Source of the DNA: Hyphomicrobiaceae bacterium
GTDB taxonomy: Bacteria; Pseudomonadota; Alphaproteobacteria; Rhizobiales; Xanthobacteraceae
DNA: 64,000 nucleotides
Reading direction: 5' to 3'
Assembly: GCA_021324465.1 (NCBI GenBank)
Contig: JAJPJB010000024.1
Span: 45,176-109,175, forward strand
Each line of letters starts with the position of its first letter. Within the stretch, counting starts at the first letter, position 1. Below the pieces are notes generated by a model that searched no databases, had not been told where the DNA came from, and was given only the letters and a program-made list of their open reading frames with translations. The translations under genes were made by a program, and so were the position numbers. Positions 17,415-26,471 of the stretch are shown piece by piece.

Positions 17415-20400
17415 ATGATGGCTGCGTTCGCGCGGGAAGGTGGGTACGGGGCGCCGAGCTCCGTGATCCACGTTGATTCCTCGCATCCTGACACCATCGT
17501 CGTTCCTGATGCTCAGCTGCTGTTCACTGCGCATTTTCACCGCGCAGGTCCCGATCTCATTCTCACCGGCCATGATGGCCGCAATCACATCATTCCGGGC
17601 TACTTCACGGGCGCGCACCGGCCGGCTTTGGTCGCGCCGAACGGCGCCGCGCTGTCGCCAGATCTGGTCGAGCTGTTGGCGGGATCGCCGACGCCAAACG
17701 AATACGCGCAAGCCGGGCAGGGCACCGCGGCACCCGAACCGATCGGGCGCGTCGAGAAGGTGGTCGGCACCGTCACGGTGATCCGCAACGGCGTCGCGGT
17801 CGCGCTCAATGTCGGCGATACCGTCTACAAGAGCGACGTGGTGCAGACCGCGGCCGGCTCTTCGGTCGGCATCGGCTTTCCGGACGGCAGCGCGCTCAAC
17901 CTCGTCGCCAACACGCGGATGGCGCTGAACGACTATTCCTACGATCCGAACTCGACGTCGAATTCCGCGCTGTTCAGTCTGGTCGAAGGCGGCCTGTCCT
18001 TCGTCGCCGGCAAGGTGGCGCATACCGGCGACATGAAGATCGGCACGCCGATCGCCACCATGGGCATCCGCGGCACCGCCGGCTGGCTCTACGAGGATCA
18101 GGTCGCCACGGTGACGGCGAATGCGGGCAACGTCACGCTGCACTTCGCCGCGGTCTACGACACGGTCACCAACACGGAGAGCACGTATACGCTCTACGCC
18201 GTCGATGCCAACGGCCAGCTGATGCACGACGCCAACGGCAATCTCATTTCGCTGGCGACGGTATCCTCGACCCAGAACGGCCTGGTGACGACGCTGACCG
18301 GCAACGGCATCGGCGCGCTGCCGAACGTGTCGACCGCGCCGGCCGACTTCACACAGCAACAGTTCCAGCAGGAGGTCATGCCGCAAGTCATCAATTTCGC
18401 GGTGCAGGCCATCCAGCAATTTCAGCAGCAGAACCAGCAGACTAATCCGCAGTCGACGCCCAACAGCACCGGCAGCCCGGAAACGCCGCCGAGCAACAAC
18501 AGCAACGAACATACGCAGCAGCTGAACTTCAATCTCAACAACGGCCAGACCGTAACGATTACCGTCACGGAAAATCAGCCGAGCAACCCGCCGCCGCAGA
18601 ACAACAATCCGCCGCCGCAACAGACGCAGACGCAAAGCGGACCCCAGACTTTCAATTTTGATCCTCCCGCCAATAGCGGGCCGCAGACTTTCCCGACGCC
18701 GCCGGACTACTCTCCGGGCGGCGTTCCGGGTCCGACGGACAATCTCACGGATAATTCGTCAGTTCCGCTGGTCGTCAACGATTCCCGCACCATCAACAAT
18801 CTGACAGTCGGCAGCGGCGCCTTCGTTCATGTCGTTGGCAGCAGTGCACCGGGTTCGCTAACGGTTATCGGTAACACCGATACCAGCGGAATGATCCAGG
18901 CCGATTCCACGCAGAACGACCCGACAATCACATTCAACAATGCGGTCACCGTTCACGCCGGCGGCGAGATACAGGCGCTCGCGCAAGGCATCGCTTCGTC
19001 CATTGTCTTCGCGCAAGACGTGACGCTCGAGGCCGCGGCGGGTGAGACGCCCGGTGGCAAGATCGATGCGAACGGCAGTGGCGCCTCGTTGACCTTGACG
19101 AACGGGGCGACGATCGGGGCCGGCGCCGAGATCGAAGCGAATGGCGCCGGCGCATCGGTTTTCATCACCGGCGCCGCCGGCGTCGATAATGCCGGCACGA
19201 TGATCGCCGACAAGGGCGGCGCCGTTACGCTCTTCAACGTTCAGGTCAGGGACAGTGCGGCTGGCGTGGTCGAGGCCGTCGATTCGGGCTCGCTGGTTTC
19301 GTTGTCCGGATCCGACATCGTCGGCGGCACGCTTGAGACTGGAGATCCCGCCAACGCGGGCAACGGCTTTATCGAGGTCGGCGCGGGACTTGAAGCGACT
19401 TTCTTCGACGGCTCGACGAGCAACGGTCCTGTGACGGTTGACGCCTTCGTTCAGGTGGATGACGGCTCGAACCTTGAACTGCTGGGTGCGATCAACGGGG
19501 ACGGCGCAGTCTCCGTGATGAGCGGCGCGACACTGTCGCTCTCTAACACGACCGTCAATGGCCTGAACGTCGACAATTTCGGTACCGTGAGCGTAAGGGG
19601 CGCGGCTGTCGCAACGTTCGAGAACGGCAGCTTCATCAACGAGAATGGCGGCGAGGTTATCGCGACCGGCGCTGGCTCGGAGATCATCATCGACGGCGCC
19701 GACAATTTCGGCACTGTCGACGCGACCTCCGGCGGCATCGTTTCGCTGAACGGCGATCTGATCAATGAGAGCGACGCCATCGTCAAGGCGCTAAATGATG
19801 GCACCGTCAATATCGATCCTACGAGCGGCGAGAATGACGGCACCATAGCGGCCGATGGCTTGAACGCATCGGCCACACTCAACCTCGCCGACAGCGCGCA
19901 GGACAACAACAGCCACGGCAACGTCGGCGCCATGCAGGCGCTCGACGGCGGCACCTTCACAATAACCGGCAGCGAGGGGCAGACTTTCGACAATCCCGGC
20001 ACGCTAGATGCCGAAAGCGGCGGCAAGATTTCAGTCGAGGTCGCAACCGACAACACCGGCGACGGGGTCAGCGACGGCGGCCAGATCGCGGTGTCCGGTG
20101 CCGGCAGCTTTATCGATTTTTACCTCGGCGTTACCGGCGGCACTGCTATCATCAGCGACGGCGGCAAGCTGGAATACGGCTGGTCGTCCGATGTCGCCAC
20201 GACTTTCGACGGCGCCGGCACGCTGGTGCTGGATCATCAAAATCGATCGGGCTCCGATTTTGTTCTGTCATCGCCCTATTATATTGGGAACACGTCATTC
20301 GATACGGCGTCCTATATCGGCACGATCGGCGGCTTCGGTCCGCACGACACGATCGATTTGACCGACGTCACCTACAGCTCGGGCGAGTATGCCGTCTGGA

Positions 20401-23400
20401 ATCAAACGAGTACACAGAACGGCGGCAGCGGCGTCCTGCGGATCTTCAGCGCCGCCGGCGCGTTTGAAGCGTCGCTCAATCTGAACGGTATCTACACGTC
20501 GGGCGAATTCGCGCTGGCGCACGACAGCGGCACCGGCACCGACGTCAATTTCAACTACATCTCGTTCGCCGACGGCCAAATCAATACGAACGGCAATGTC
20601 ACGCCGGTCATCAGCCCGGATGGCAGCGCGCTGCAATTGACCAACGGCGGCGGGTCCGAGGCCGCGAGTTGGTTCGCCGCCAATCCGGTCTCGGTTGCTT
20701 CGAGCTTCACCGCATCGTTCGACTACCAGGCGACGCCACAAGGGGGCGGCCTTGCGGACGGCGTCGCCTTCATATTGCAGGATTCCAGCGCGGGCCTTAA
20801 CGCTTTGGGGGGCAATGGCTCCTCGCTTGGTTATGGTCCCGCCCAAGATTATACCGGCGGTACTGCGATTTCGCCCAGCGCAGCCGTCGAGCTGAATCTC
20901 TACGATTCCGGCGGCTCCCATATCCCGGGCACGAACTTCGCGACTGGTGGCGACTACGGAAGCTACAGTCCAACCGGCAATGTTGATTTCTGGGACACCG
21001 GGGACACAGTTCAGGTCGTTCTTTCCTACAACGGCAGTTCGCTAACCGAGACGCTGACCGACCTCGTCAACGGCAACACTTATTCGGCAACCTACAACAA
21101 TGTCGATCTTGCCCAGATTTTGGGCGCGGACACGGCCTATATCGGCTTCTCGGCTGCCACTGGAGGCGCCGTATCGACACAGACCGTAAGCGATTTCACC
21201 TTCACGTCGGGACAACTCATTGATACCTGGAATGGTACCGGCGACTGGGTCAACGATCCTGAGAACTGGACTCTGGGTGCACCGCCAAATCCCGGCGACA
21301 CGGCGGCCGTTGGCCGCGGCGCCGCCCAAATCAACTCTGATCTCGCCTTCGACGGTCTCACGATTCAAAACAGCGCCGAGATTGATGTCGCCGTAACGTC
21401 GGGGGCAATCCTGACGCTTGCCGACGGCACCGTGATCGACGGCGGCACGCTGATGATCAGCGATGGCAGCGACGGTGAAGTTCACGTAGAGGCCGACAAC
21501 GGCAATGCGTCCGGGGCGACGTTTGACCACGTGCAGGTCGATGACCTCGGTAATCTTCAGGTCGATGTCGTCCAATCTGCAGTGACCTTGACGCTCAGCG
21601 ACGGCACCGTGGTCGATGGTGGCGATGCACAAGGCACGCTGACAGTAGGACCCACCGGGAATGTAGAGGTTGCAAGCGGCCCCGATGGTTTGGGAGCCGC
21701 TCTCAACAATCTCACTGTCAATTTTAACGGCGATCGGGGGACCATCACTGTTCAAGGCGCTCTGGATCTCAGCCGGGACACGATCAGCGGCGGCACAATC
21801 GACGCTGTCCTGGGAGCGGGCGTCACGCACCCGATTGAAATTTCGGTGCCGGGTTTCGATGCGATCGGCCCGGAGGTGAGCGCCAGCGGCCGGTTCATGG
21901 CCTATATCGCCGCGACGAGCCTGCCGGGGCAGGGCAACGATACGAGTGGCGACATCTACCTTTACAATGTGGCGACGGGCACGAGCATCAAGATTACCGA
22001 TACGAGCGTCTCGGGCAGGTTTGCTCAGGGCGTCTTGCAGCCGAACGAGAAGTTCAGCGGCGTGCCCTCGATCAGCGACAGCGGCCGCTTTGTTGTTTTT
22101 GATGGCAAATATGCGGTCACCTCGGAGTCGGAAAACGGCCCGCAGTCCCAGCAATCGGATGTCCTTCTTTATGACCAGCAAACGCAGCAGATAGCGCTTG
22201 TTCAATCCGACGCGAACGAGGGCGCGATCAGCGGTGACGGTCAGACCATTGCCTTCGACGAACAGGTCACCGTTTCCGTCAATTCAGACGAACAAACCAT
22301 CACTGAAACCGGACCGGCGATCGGCGTCGAAGGTCCTTCTGGCAACATCACGATCGTGGGTGACAATTTCACCCAATGGGACTCCATCGGCGATCCGGCG
22401 CTGAGCGATGACGGCCGCTTTGTCACATTCTGGAGCACCGCAAGCCAGATCACCGTCACGCAGGGCGAAACGAGCAACACATTCAATACCGGCAATGCCG
22501 GCGAAACGAACGCGCAGGTCTATGTCTACGACTCGCTGAAGCACACGCTGGAGGCGGTCTCGGTCAACGGCGGGCAGCTCGGCGACGGCAACAGCGGGAC
22601 GCTCGACACGGGCGAGAACAGCAACGGCGGCTGGCGCGCCAGCATCAGCGGCAATGGCCGTTTCGTCGTGTTCCAGAGCAATGCCGCCAACCTGGTCGCG
22701 GGCGTCGGCGATGCCAACCACGATGTCTCCAATATCTTCCTTTACGACCGGCAGACCGGCGGCATCGTCGCGCTGACCGACGCCAATAGCTCCGATGTAA
22801 CGGGCAGCAGCATCCGTCCAGCGATCAGTGCCGACGGCAAATATGTCACCTTCACCAGCGACGAGAGCGATTTGCCCGGCGCCAATGGTGGCTGGCAGAC
22901 CTATATGGTCGCCATCGATCCGACTACGGGCGCGCCTTCGGGCATGCCCGAACTGCTGTCGACGGGCTTCGCCGGCTTCGACAACGGTCAGAACAATCTC
23001 GGCAACAGCGTCAGCGACGGCGGTGGGGTGGCCGCGTTCGGCGGCGCCGTGCTGGCGATCGATGTCGACAACGGCAAAGCGACGCCGGGCGACGGCACGA
23101 TCACATTCTCGGGCGCCTCGGTTGTCGATTTCAATGGTGCAAGCGACAACCTGACGTTCACCATGAGCGTTCAGCACGGCACGCTTGCGCCTAAACAGCT
23201 GTCCGGGCTGAGCATCGTCGGCAGCAATGACGGCAGCCACGGCGTCCTCGAATTCATGGGCTCGCTTGCCGCGATCAATGCCGCCCTGCAGAGCGGCGTG
23301 ACTTACACGCCCAGCTCGTCCGGCAATGACTCGCTGTCGATGACCGTTCAGGACAACGTCACCGGCCAAACCGCAAACCTGACGGCGCAATTCAACCCCG

Positions 23401-26300
23401 GCGCCGACGACCCGAGCCAAGTCTTCCAGAGCATAACGGTCGATACCGGCCAATACGATATTTTCCTCACGCAGCAGCAGAGCATCAACGTCAACGGCGA
23501 TACGACGATCAACGGCACGACGATTGACGGCGGCCTGATCACGGTGGCGAGCGGGGTGACGCTCGCGCTCGACGACGTCACCGACAACGGCAGCACGTTC
23601 CACAATTTCGGCGGCACCGTCGACTTCACCGGATCGAGCGTGCTGACCAATGCCGACATCTTCGGCCGCTCAGCACTCGGCTTCTCCGTCGGCGGCGCGC
23701 AAGCGACGCAGGGTTCGTCGCCCGGCACCGTCAGGTTCCTGGGCGCGTCAATCATCGGCTTTGCGGCCGCCGACCAGATGGTGACCATTACGCTTAGCGT
23801 TGCGCATGGGACGCTTACGCCGATCCACAACGAAAACGTCACGGGACTGACCATCGTCGGCAACAACGACGGCACGCACGGCGTTCTCGAGTTCACCGGC
23901 AAGGTCTCGGACGTCAACAGGGCGCTGCAAACTGCCGGCGTGCTTTACACTGACAACGCCAATGCGCCTGCCACCGACACTCTCAGCATGACGGTGACCG
24001 ACGCGGCGGGCCACAGCGGAAACGAAGCGCTGCAATTCAACTGGGAGGCGGACGGAAACATCATCACCGCCGTCAACGGCGCTTCGGACAGCAATATCAC
24101 GCTTGCGGCGGGGACAACCCTGACGCTCGACGACGTTGTGCTCAAGAACGTCGCGGTCACGGCCTACAGCGACGGTCAGACGCCAAGTTTTCAGATCAAT
24201 GAAGGCCGTACGCTGGTCTGGGCGGGCCACAGCACCTTCGGTGGCCCGAGTTCGGTCATCGTCGACAACAACGGCCACATTATTCATAGCGGCGCGCTGG
24301 ACGTGGAGTTTTCGCAGACAACGCTCGAAGGCTCCGGCTTCGACACCTTCAACGGCGGCAATAGCAGCAGCATTGCACACACGCTGGTCAACGACGGCAA
24401 TACGATCGATGGCTACCAGACGTTCGGAAGCCTGGTGACCATCGACAACGAAGCCGGCAGCTTCGATGCCGATGTCGCCGGCCAGGCGCTGGTGCTCGAC
24501 ACCGGCAAGACGGTCACCAACGACGGCACCTTCATCGCCGACGGCGGCATCCTGAAGGTGTTCGATCCAGTCGTCGGCGCCGGCTCGGCGATCATCGAGC
24601 ACAACGGCACGCTCGAGCTCGGCAATTCCGATGCCCAAACGGTCACCTTCAACGATCAGCACAAGGTCAACGATCCATACACGACCTCGACGGCGCTCTA
24701 TGGCATTGGCGATGACGGCCTTATTGCCGGTTATGCGACCGACGGCTCCGCCATTTTCACGCTGAGCGGGAGCACCTTTACCAATTACAGCAGCAGCTCG
24801 TTCGGCGTGATCGCAGTCGGCGCGCGTGATGTCAACGATTCGGCTGACGTCGTTGGTGGGTATTACAGCGGTGGCGCGTACGGACACGCCTTTGTAATGA
24901 CGTCGCCCGGCGACCTGACGACGATCGATCCGACATCGCTAGGCGCCGTTGGCGCACAGGGCTACGGCATCAACGATGCCGGAACTGTGGTCGGCACCTA
25001 CACAACAAGCGCCGGCTATAACGGCTCGTTCGAGTACAATCTCAACACCGGTCAATACACCGATATCCGGGAGACGGGTGCGACTTCGATCGCAGCACTT
25101 GCGATCAGCAATAATGGCGATGTCGTCGGCAACTACGTATCCAGTGCCGACCATCAAACTCACGGTTTCCTGCTCACCGCCGCGCAGCAGTTCGAGACGC
25201 TCAGCCTGCGGTCGGATGCGACCGTTCAGGGCATCAACAACTCCGACGATATAGTCGGTTACATCGGTCAGCCGGGATACGGCAGCCACGGCTTCCTCTA
25301 CATCGACGGTGCGATGCACACGTTCGATTTCGCGGGCGCGCGCGACACGCTGCTCGAAGGCATCAACGATTCGGGTCAGATCGTCGGCTACTATTACGAC
25401 AACAGCGGCATAGCCCACGGCTTCACCACCACGGCGTCCGCCGTGCTGGGCGACACTCTGATCCTCGACAATCCGGCGTCATTCACCGGCAAAATAGCAG
25501 GGATTTCGGGGTCCAATGATGTGCTCGACCTCAAAGGATTCCACGCGACGACCACGTCGGCCGCGACCGATGCCGGCAGCTATGATGCAGAGACGGGCAT
25601 TACGACGCTGACGGTAACGGATTCGTCGGATCACCAGACCGTGCAGCTTGAGCTTTTGGGCGATTACTCGAACGCTCACTGGACAGTTACCGACGACCTT
25701 AATGGCGGCGCCAACGTATTCGATCCGCCAGCGACGGATTCAGCGACCACTTCCGGGATCGACACCGCCAAGGGCAGCCTCGCCTTTGCCGACCAAAATT
25801 CCGCCGACACGGTGAGCGCAAGCGCCACGCCCGAAGGCTCGAACTATCTCGGCACCTTCTCGGTCGATCAGCCGAGCACCAGCGACGGCAACGCGACGGT
25901 GAGCTGGGAGTTCGACTTCACCAACGACCAGGCCTCGCTGTCAGCGGGTCAGACCGTGACACAGTCTTACAACGTCACGCTTGCCGACGCGCTGAATCCA
26001 AGCGCTAATCAATCGCAGATCGTCTCGGTGACCATCGGCGGTCCCGGCAACGATAACTTTGTCTTCGCGCCCGGCATCGGCGCCGATACGGTGCTGAACT
26101 TCAATCCGCAGCAGGACACGGTCGAGCTCGACCACTTTGCCAACGCGCAAACGGTGCAGGAGCTGCAATCGCTTGTTGTAACCGACATTCATGGCGATGC
26201 CGTGCTCGATCTCGGCCAACACGACAGCATCACATTCGCGAACGTAACGACGCCGCAATTGCAGCAGGCGATCCAGGCCGGCCACGTGCTGCTGCATTGA
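17415..26300 (+). CDS. Giant FecR-domain repeat protein 2 (Q/N/P-rich linker, L-type-lectin-like domain, PD40-like propeller, cadherin-like and HAF repeats)
   Basis: Intact about 2960-aa ORF; N-terminus paralogous to giant 1 (IVVPDAQLLFTAHFHRAGPDL, FecR IGRVEKVVGTVTVIRNG...MGIRGTAG); lectin-like ISFADGQINTNGN...ADGVAFILQDSS; repeated SxSGRFVxF motifs; repeated GINDAGTVVGTY-type HAF motifs; C-terminal NFVFAPGIGADTVLNFN...GHVLLH. Confidence 0.9.
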   Translation: MMAAFAREGGYGAPSSVIHVDSSHPDTIVVPDAQLLFTAHFHRAGPDLILTGHDGRNHIIPGYFTGAHRPALVAPNGAALSPDLVELLAGSPTPNEYAQAGQGTAAPEPIGRVEKVVGTVTVIRNGVAVALNVGDTVYKSDVVQTAAGSSVGIGFPDGSALNLVANTRMALNDYSYDPNSTSNSALFSLVEGGLSFVAGKVAHTGDMKIGTPIATMGIRGTAGWLYEDQVATVTANAGNVTLHFAAVYDTVTNTESTYTLYAVDANGQLMHDANGNLISLATVSSTQNGLVTTLTGNGIGALPNVSTAPADFTQQQFQQEVMPQVINFAVQAIQQFQQQNQQTNPQSTPNSTGSPETPPSNNSNEHTQQLNFNLNNGQTVTITVTENQPSNPPPQNNNPPPQQTQTQSGPQTFNFDPPANSGPQTFPTPPDYSPGGVPGPTDNLTDNSSVPLVVNDSRTINNLTVGSGAFVHVVGSSAPGSLTVIGNTDTSGMIQADSTQNDPTITFNNAVTVHAGGEIQALAQGIASSIVFAQDVTLEAAAGETPGGKIDANGSGASLTLTNGATIGAGAEIEANGAGASVFITGAAGVDNAGTMIADKGGAVTLFNVQVRDSAAGVVEAVDSGSLVSLSGSDIVGGTLETGDPANAGNGFIEVGAGLEATFFDGSTSNGPVTVDAFVQVDDGSNLELLGAINGDGAVSVMSGATLSLSNTTVNGLNVDNFGTVSVRGAAVATFENGSFINENGGEVIATGAGSEIIIDGADNFGTVDATSGGIVSLNGDLINESDAIVKALNDGTVNIDPTSGENDGTIAADGLNASATLNLADSAQDNNSHGNVGAMQALDGGTFTITGSEGQTFDNPGTLDAESGGKISVEVATDNTGDGVSDGGQIAVSGAGSFIDFYLGVTGGTAIISDGGKLEYGWSSDVATTFDGAGTLVLDHQNRSGSDFVLSSPYYIGNTSFDTASYIGTIGGFGPHDTIDLTDVTYSSGEYAVWNQTSTQNGGSGVLRIFSAAGAFEASLNLNGIYTSGEFALAHDSGTGTDVNFNYISFADGQINTNGNVTPVISPDGSALQLTNGGGSEAASWFAANPVSVASSFTASFDYQATPQGGGLADGVAFILQDSSAGLNALGGNGSSLGYGPAQDYTGGTAISPSAAVELNLYDSGGSHIPGTNFATGGDYGSYSPTGNVDFWDTGDTVQVVLSYNGSSLTETLTDLVNGNTYSATYNNVDLAQILGADTAYIGFSAATGGAVSTQTVSDFTFTSGQLIDTWNGTGDWVNDPENWTLGAPPNPGDTAAVGRGAAQINSDLAFDGLTIQNSAEIDVAVTSGAILTLADGTVIDGGTLMISDGSDGEVHVEADNGNASGATFDHVQVDDLGNLQVDVVQSAVTLTLSDGTVVDGGDAQGTLTVGPTGNVEVASGPDGLGAALNNLTVNFNGDRGTITVQGALDLSRDTISGGTIDAVLGAGVTHPIEISVPGFDAIGPEVSASGRFMAYIAATSLPGQGNDTSGDIYLYNVATGTSIKITDTSVSGRFAQGVLQPNEKFSGVPSISDSGRFVVFDGKYAVTSESENGPQSQQSDVLLYDQQTQQIALVQSDANEGAISGDGQTIAFDEQVTVSVNSDEQTITETGPAIGVEGPSGNITIVGDNFTQWDSIGDPALSDDGRFVTFWSTASQITVTQGETSNTFNTGNAGETNAQVYVYDSLKHTLEAVSVNGGQLGDGNSGTLDTGENSNGGWRASISGNGRFVVFQSNAANLVAGVGDANHDVSNIFLYDRQTGGIVALTDANSSDVTGSSIRPAISADGKYVTFTSDESDLPGANGGWQTYMVAIDPTTGAPSGMPELLSTGFAGFDNGQNNLGNSVSDGGGVAAFGGAVLAIDVDNGKATPGDGTITFSGASVVDFNGASDNLTFTMSVQHGTLAPKQLSGLSIVGSNDGSHGVLEFMGSLAAINAALQSGVTYTPSSSGNDSLSMTVQDNVTGQTANLTAQFNPGADDPSQVFQSITVDTGQYDIFLTQQQSINVNGDTTINGTTIDGGLITVASGVTLALDDVTDNGSTFHNFGGTVDFTGSSVLTNADIFGRSALGFSVGGAQATQGSSPGTVRFLGASIIGFAAADQMVTITLSVAHGTLTPIHNENVTGLTIVGNNDGTHGVLEFTGKVSDVNRALQTAGVLYTDNANAPATDTLSMTVTDAAGHSGNEALQFNWEADGNIITAVNGASDSNITLAAGTTLTLDDVVLKNVAVTAYSDGQTPSFQINEGRTLVWAGHSTFGGPSSVIVDNNGHIIHSGALDVEFSQTTLEGSGFDTFNGGNSSSIAHTLVNDGNTIDGYQTFGSLVTIDNEAGSFDADVAGQALVLDTGKTVTNDGTFIADGGILKVFDPVVGAGSAIIEHNGTLELGNSDAQTVTFNDQHKVNDPYTTSTALYGIGDDGLIAGYATDGSAIFTLSGSTFTNYSSSSFGVIAVGARDVNDSADVVGGYYSGGAYGHAFVMTSPGDLTTIDPTSLGAVGAQGYGINDAGTVVGTYTTSAGYNGSFEYNLNTGQYTDIRETGATSIAALAISNNGDVVGNYVSSADHQTHGFLLTAAQQFETLSLRSDATVQGINNSDDIVGYIGQPGYGSHGFLYIDGAMHTFDFAGARDTLLEGINDSGQIVGYYYDNSGIAHGFTTTASAVLGDTLILDNPASFTGKIAGISGSNDVLDLKGFHATTTSAATDAGSYDAETGITTLTVTDSSDHQTVQLELLGDYSNAHWTVTDDLNGGANVFDPPATDSATTSGIDTAKGSLAFADQNSADTVSASATPEGSNYLGTFSVDQPSTSDGNATVSWEFDFTNDQASLSAGQTVTQSYNVTLADALNPSANQSQIVSVTIGGPGNDNFVFAPGIGADTVLNFNPQQDTVELDHFANAQTVQELQSLVVTDIHGDAVLDLGQHDSITFANVTTPQLQQAIQAGHVLLH

Positions 26301-26429
26301 GGCTGGCTTTTTAACGCTCCAGCACCACCACTCCGTCGCCTTGAGTTGCGCGCCCATAGCAGGCGCAGCCCGCGTAAACTGGCGGCGATGGCGCGCCTCG
26401 AAGGGTGCCGGGCGAAAGCGTCGAAGCTG

Positions 26430-26466
26430 CATCCTTCGAGAGCTGCTTCGCGGCCGCCGTAGGATG
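26430..26466. repeat. Degenerate REP/RPE-like palindromic element
   Basis: CATCCTtcgagagctgcttcgcggccgccgtAGGATG; resembles the catccttcgag...caggatg intergenic palindromes common in Bradyrhizobium/Rhodopseudomonas-type genomes. Confidence 0.45.
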
Positions 26467-26471
26467 TCGAG

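Noticed and set aside
8590-26300. CRISPR or phage tail-fibre interpretation of the repeat-rich region
   Set aside because: Repeats are degenerate protein repeats with no short identical DNA repeats or spacers, and no phage structural, integrase or packaging genes flank them.
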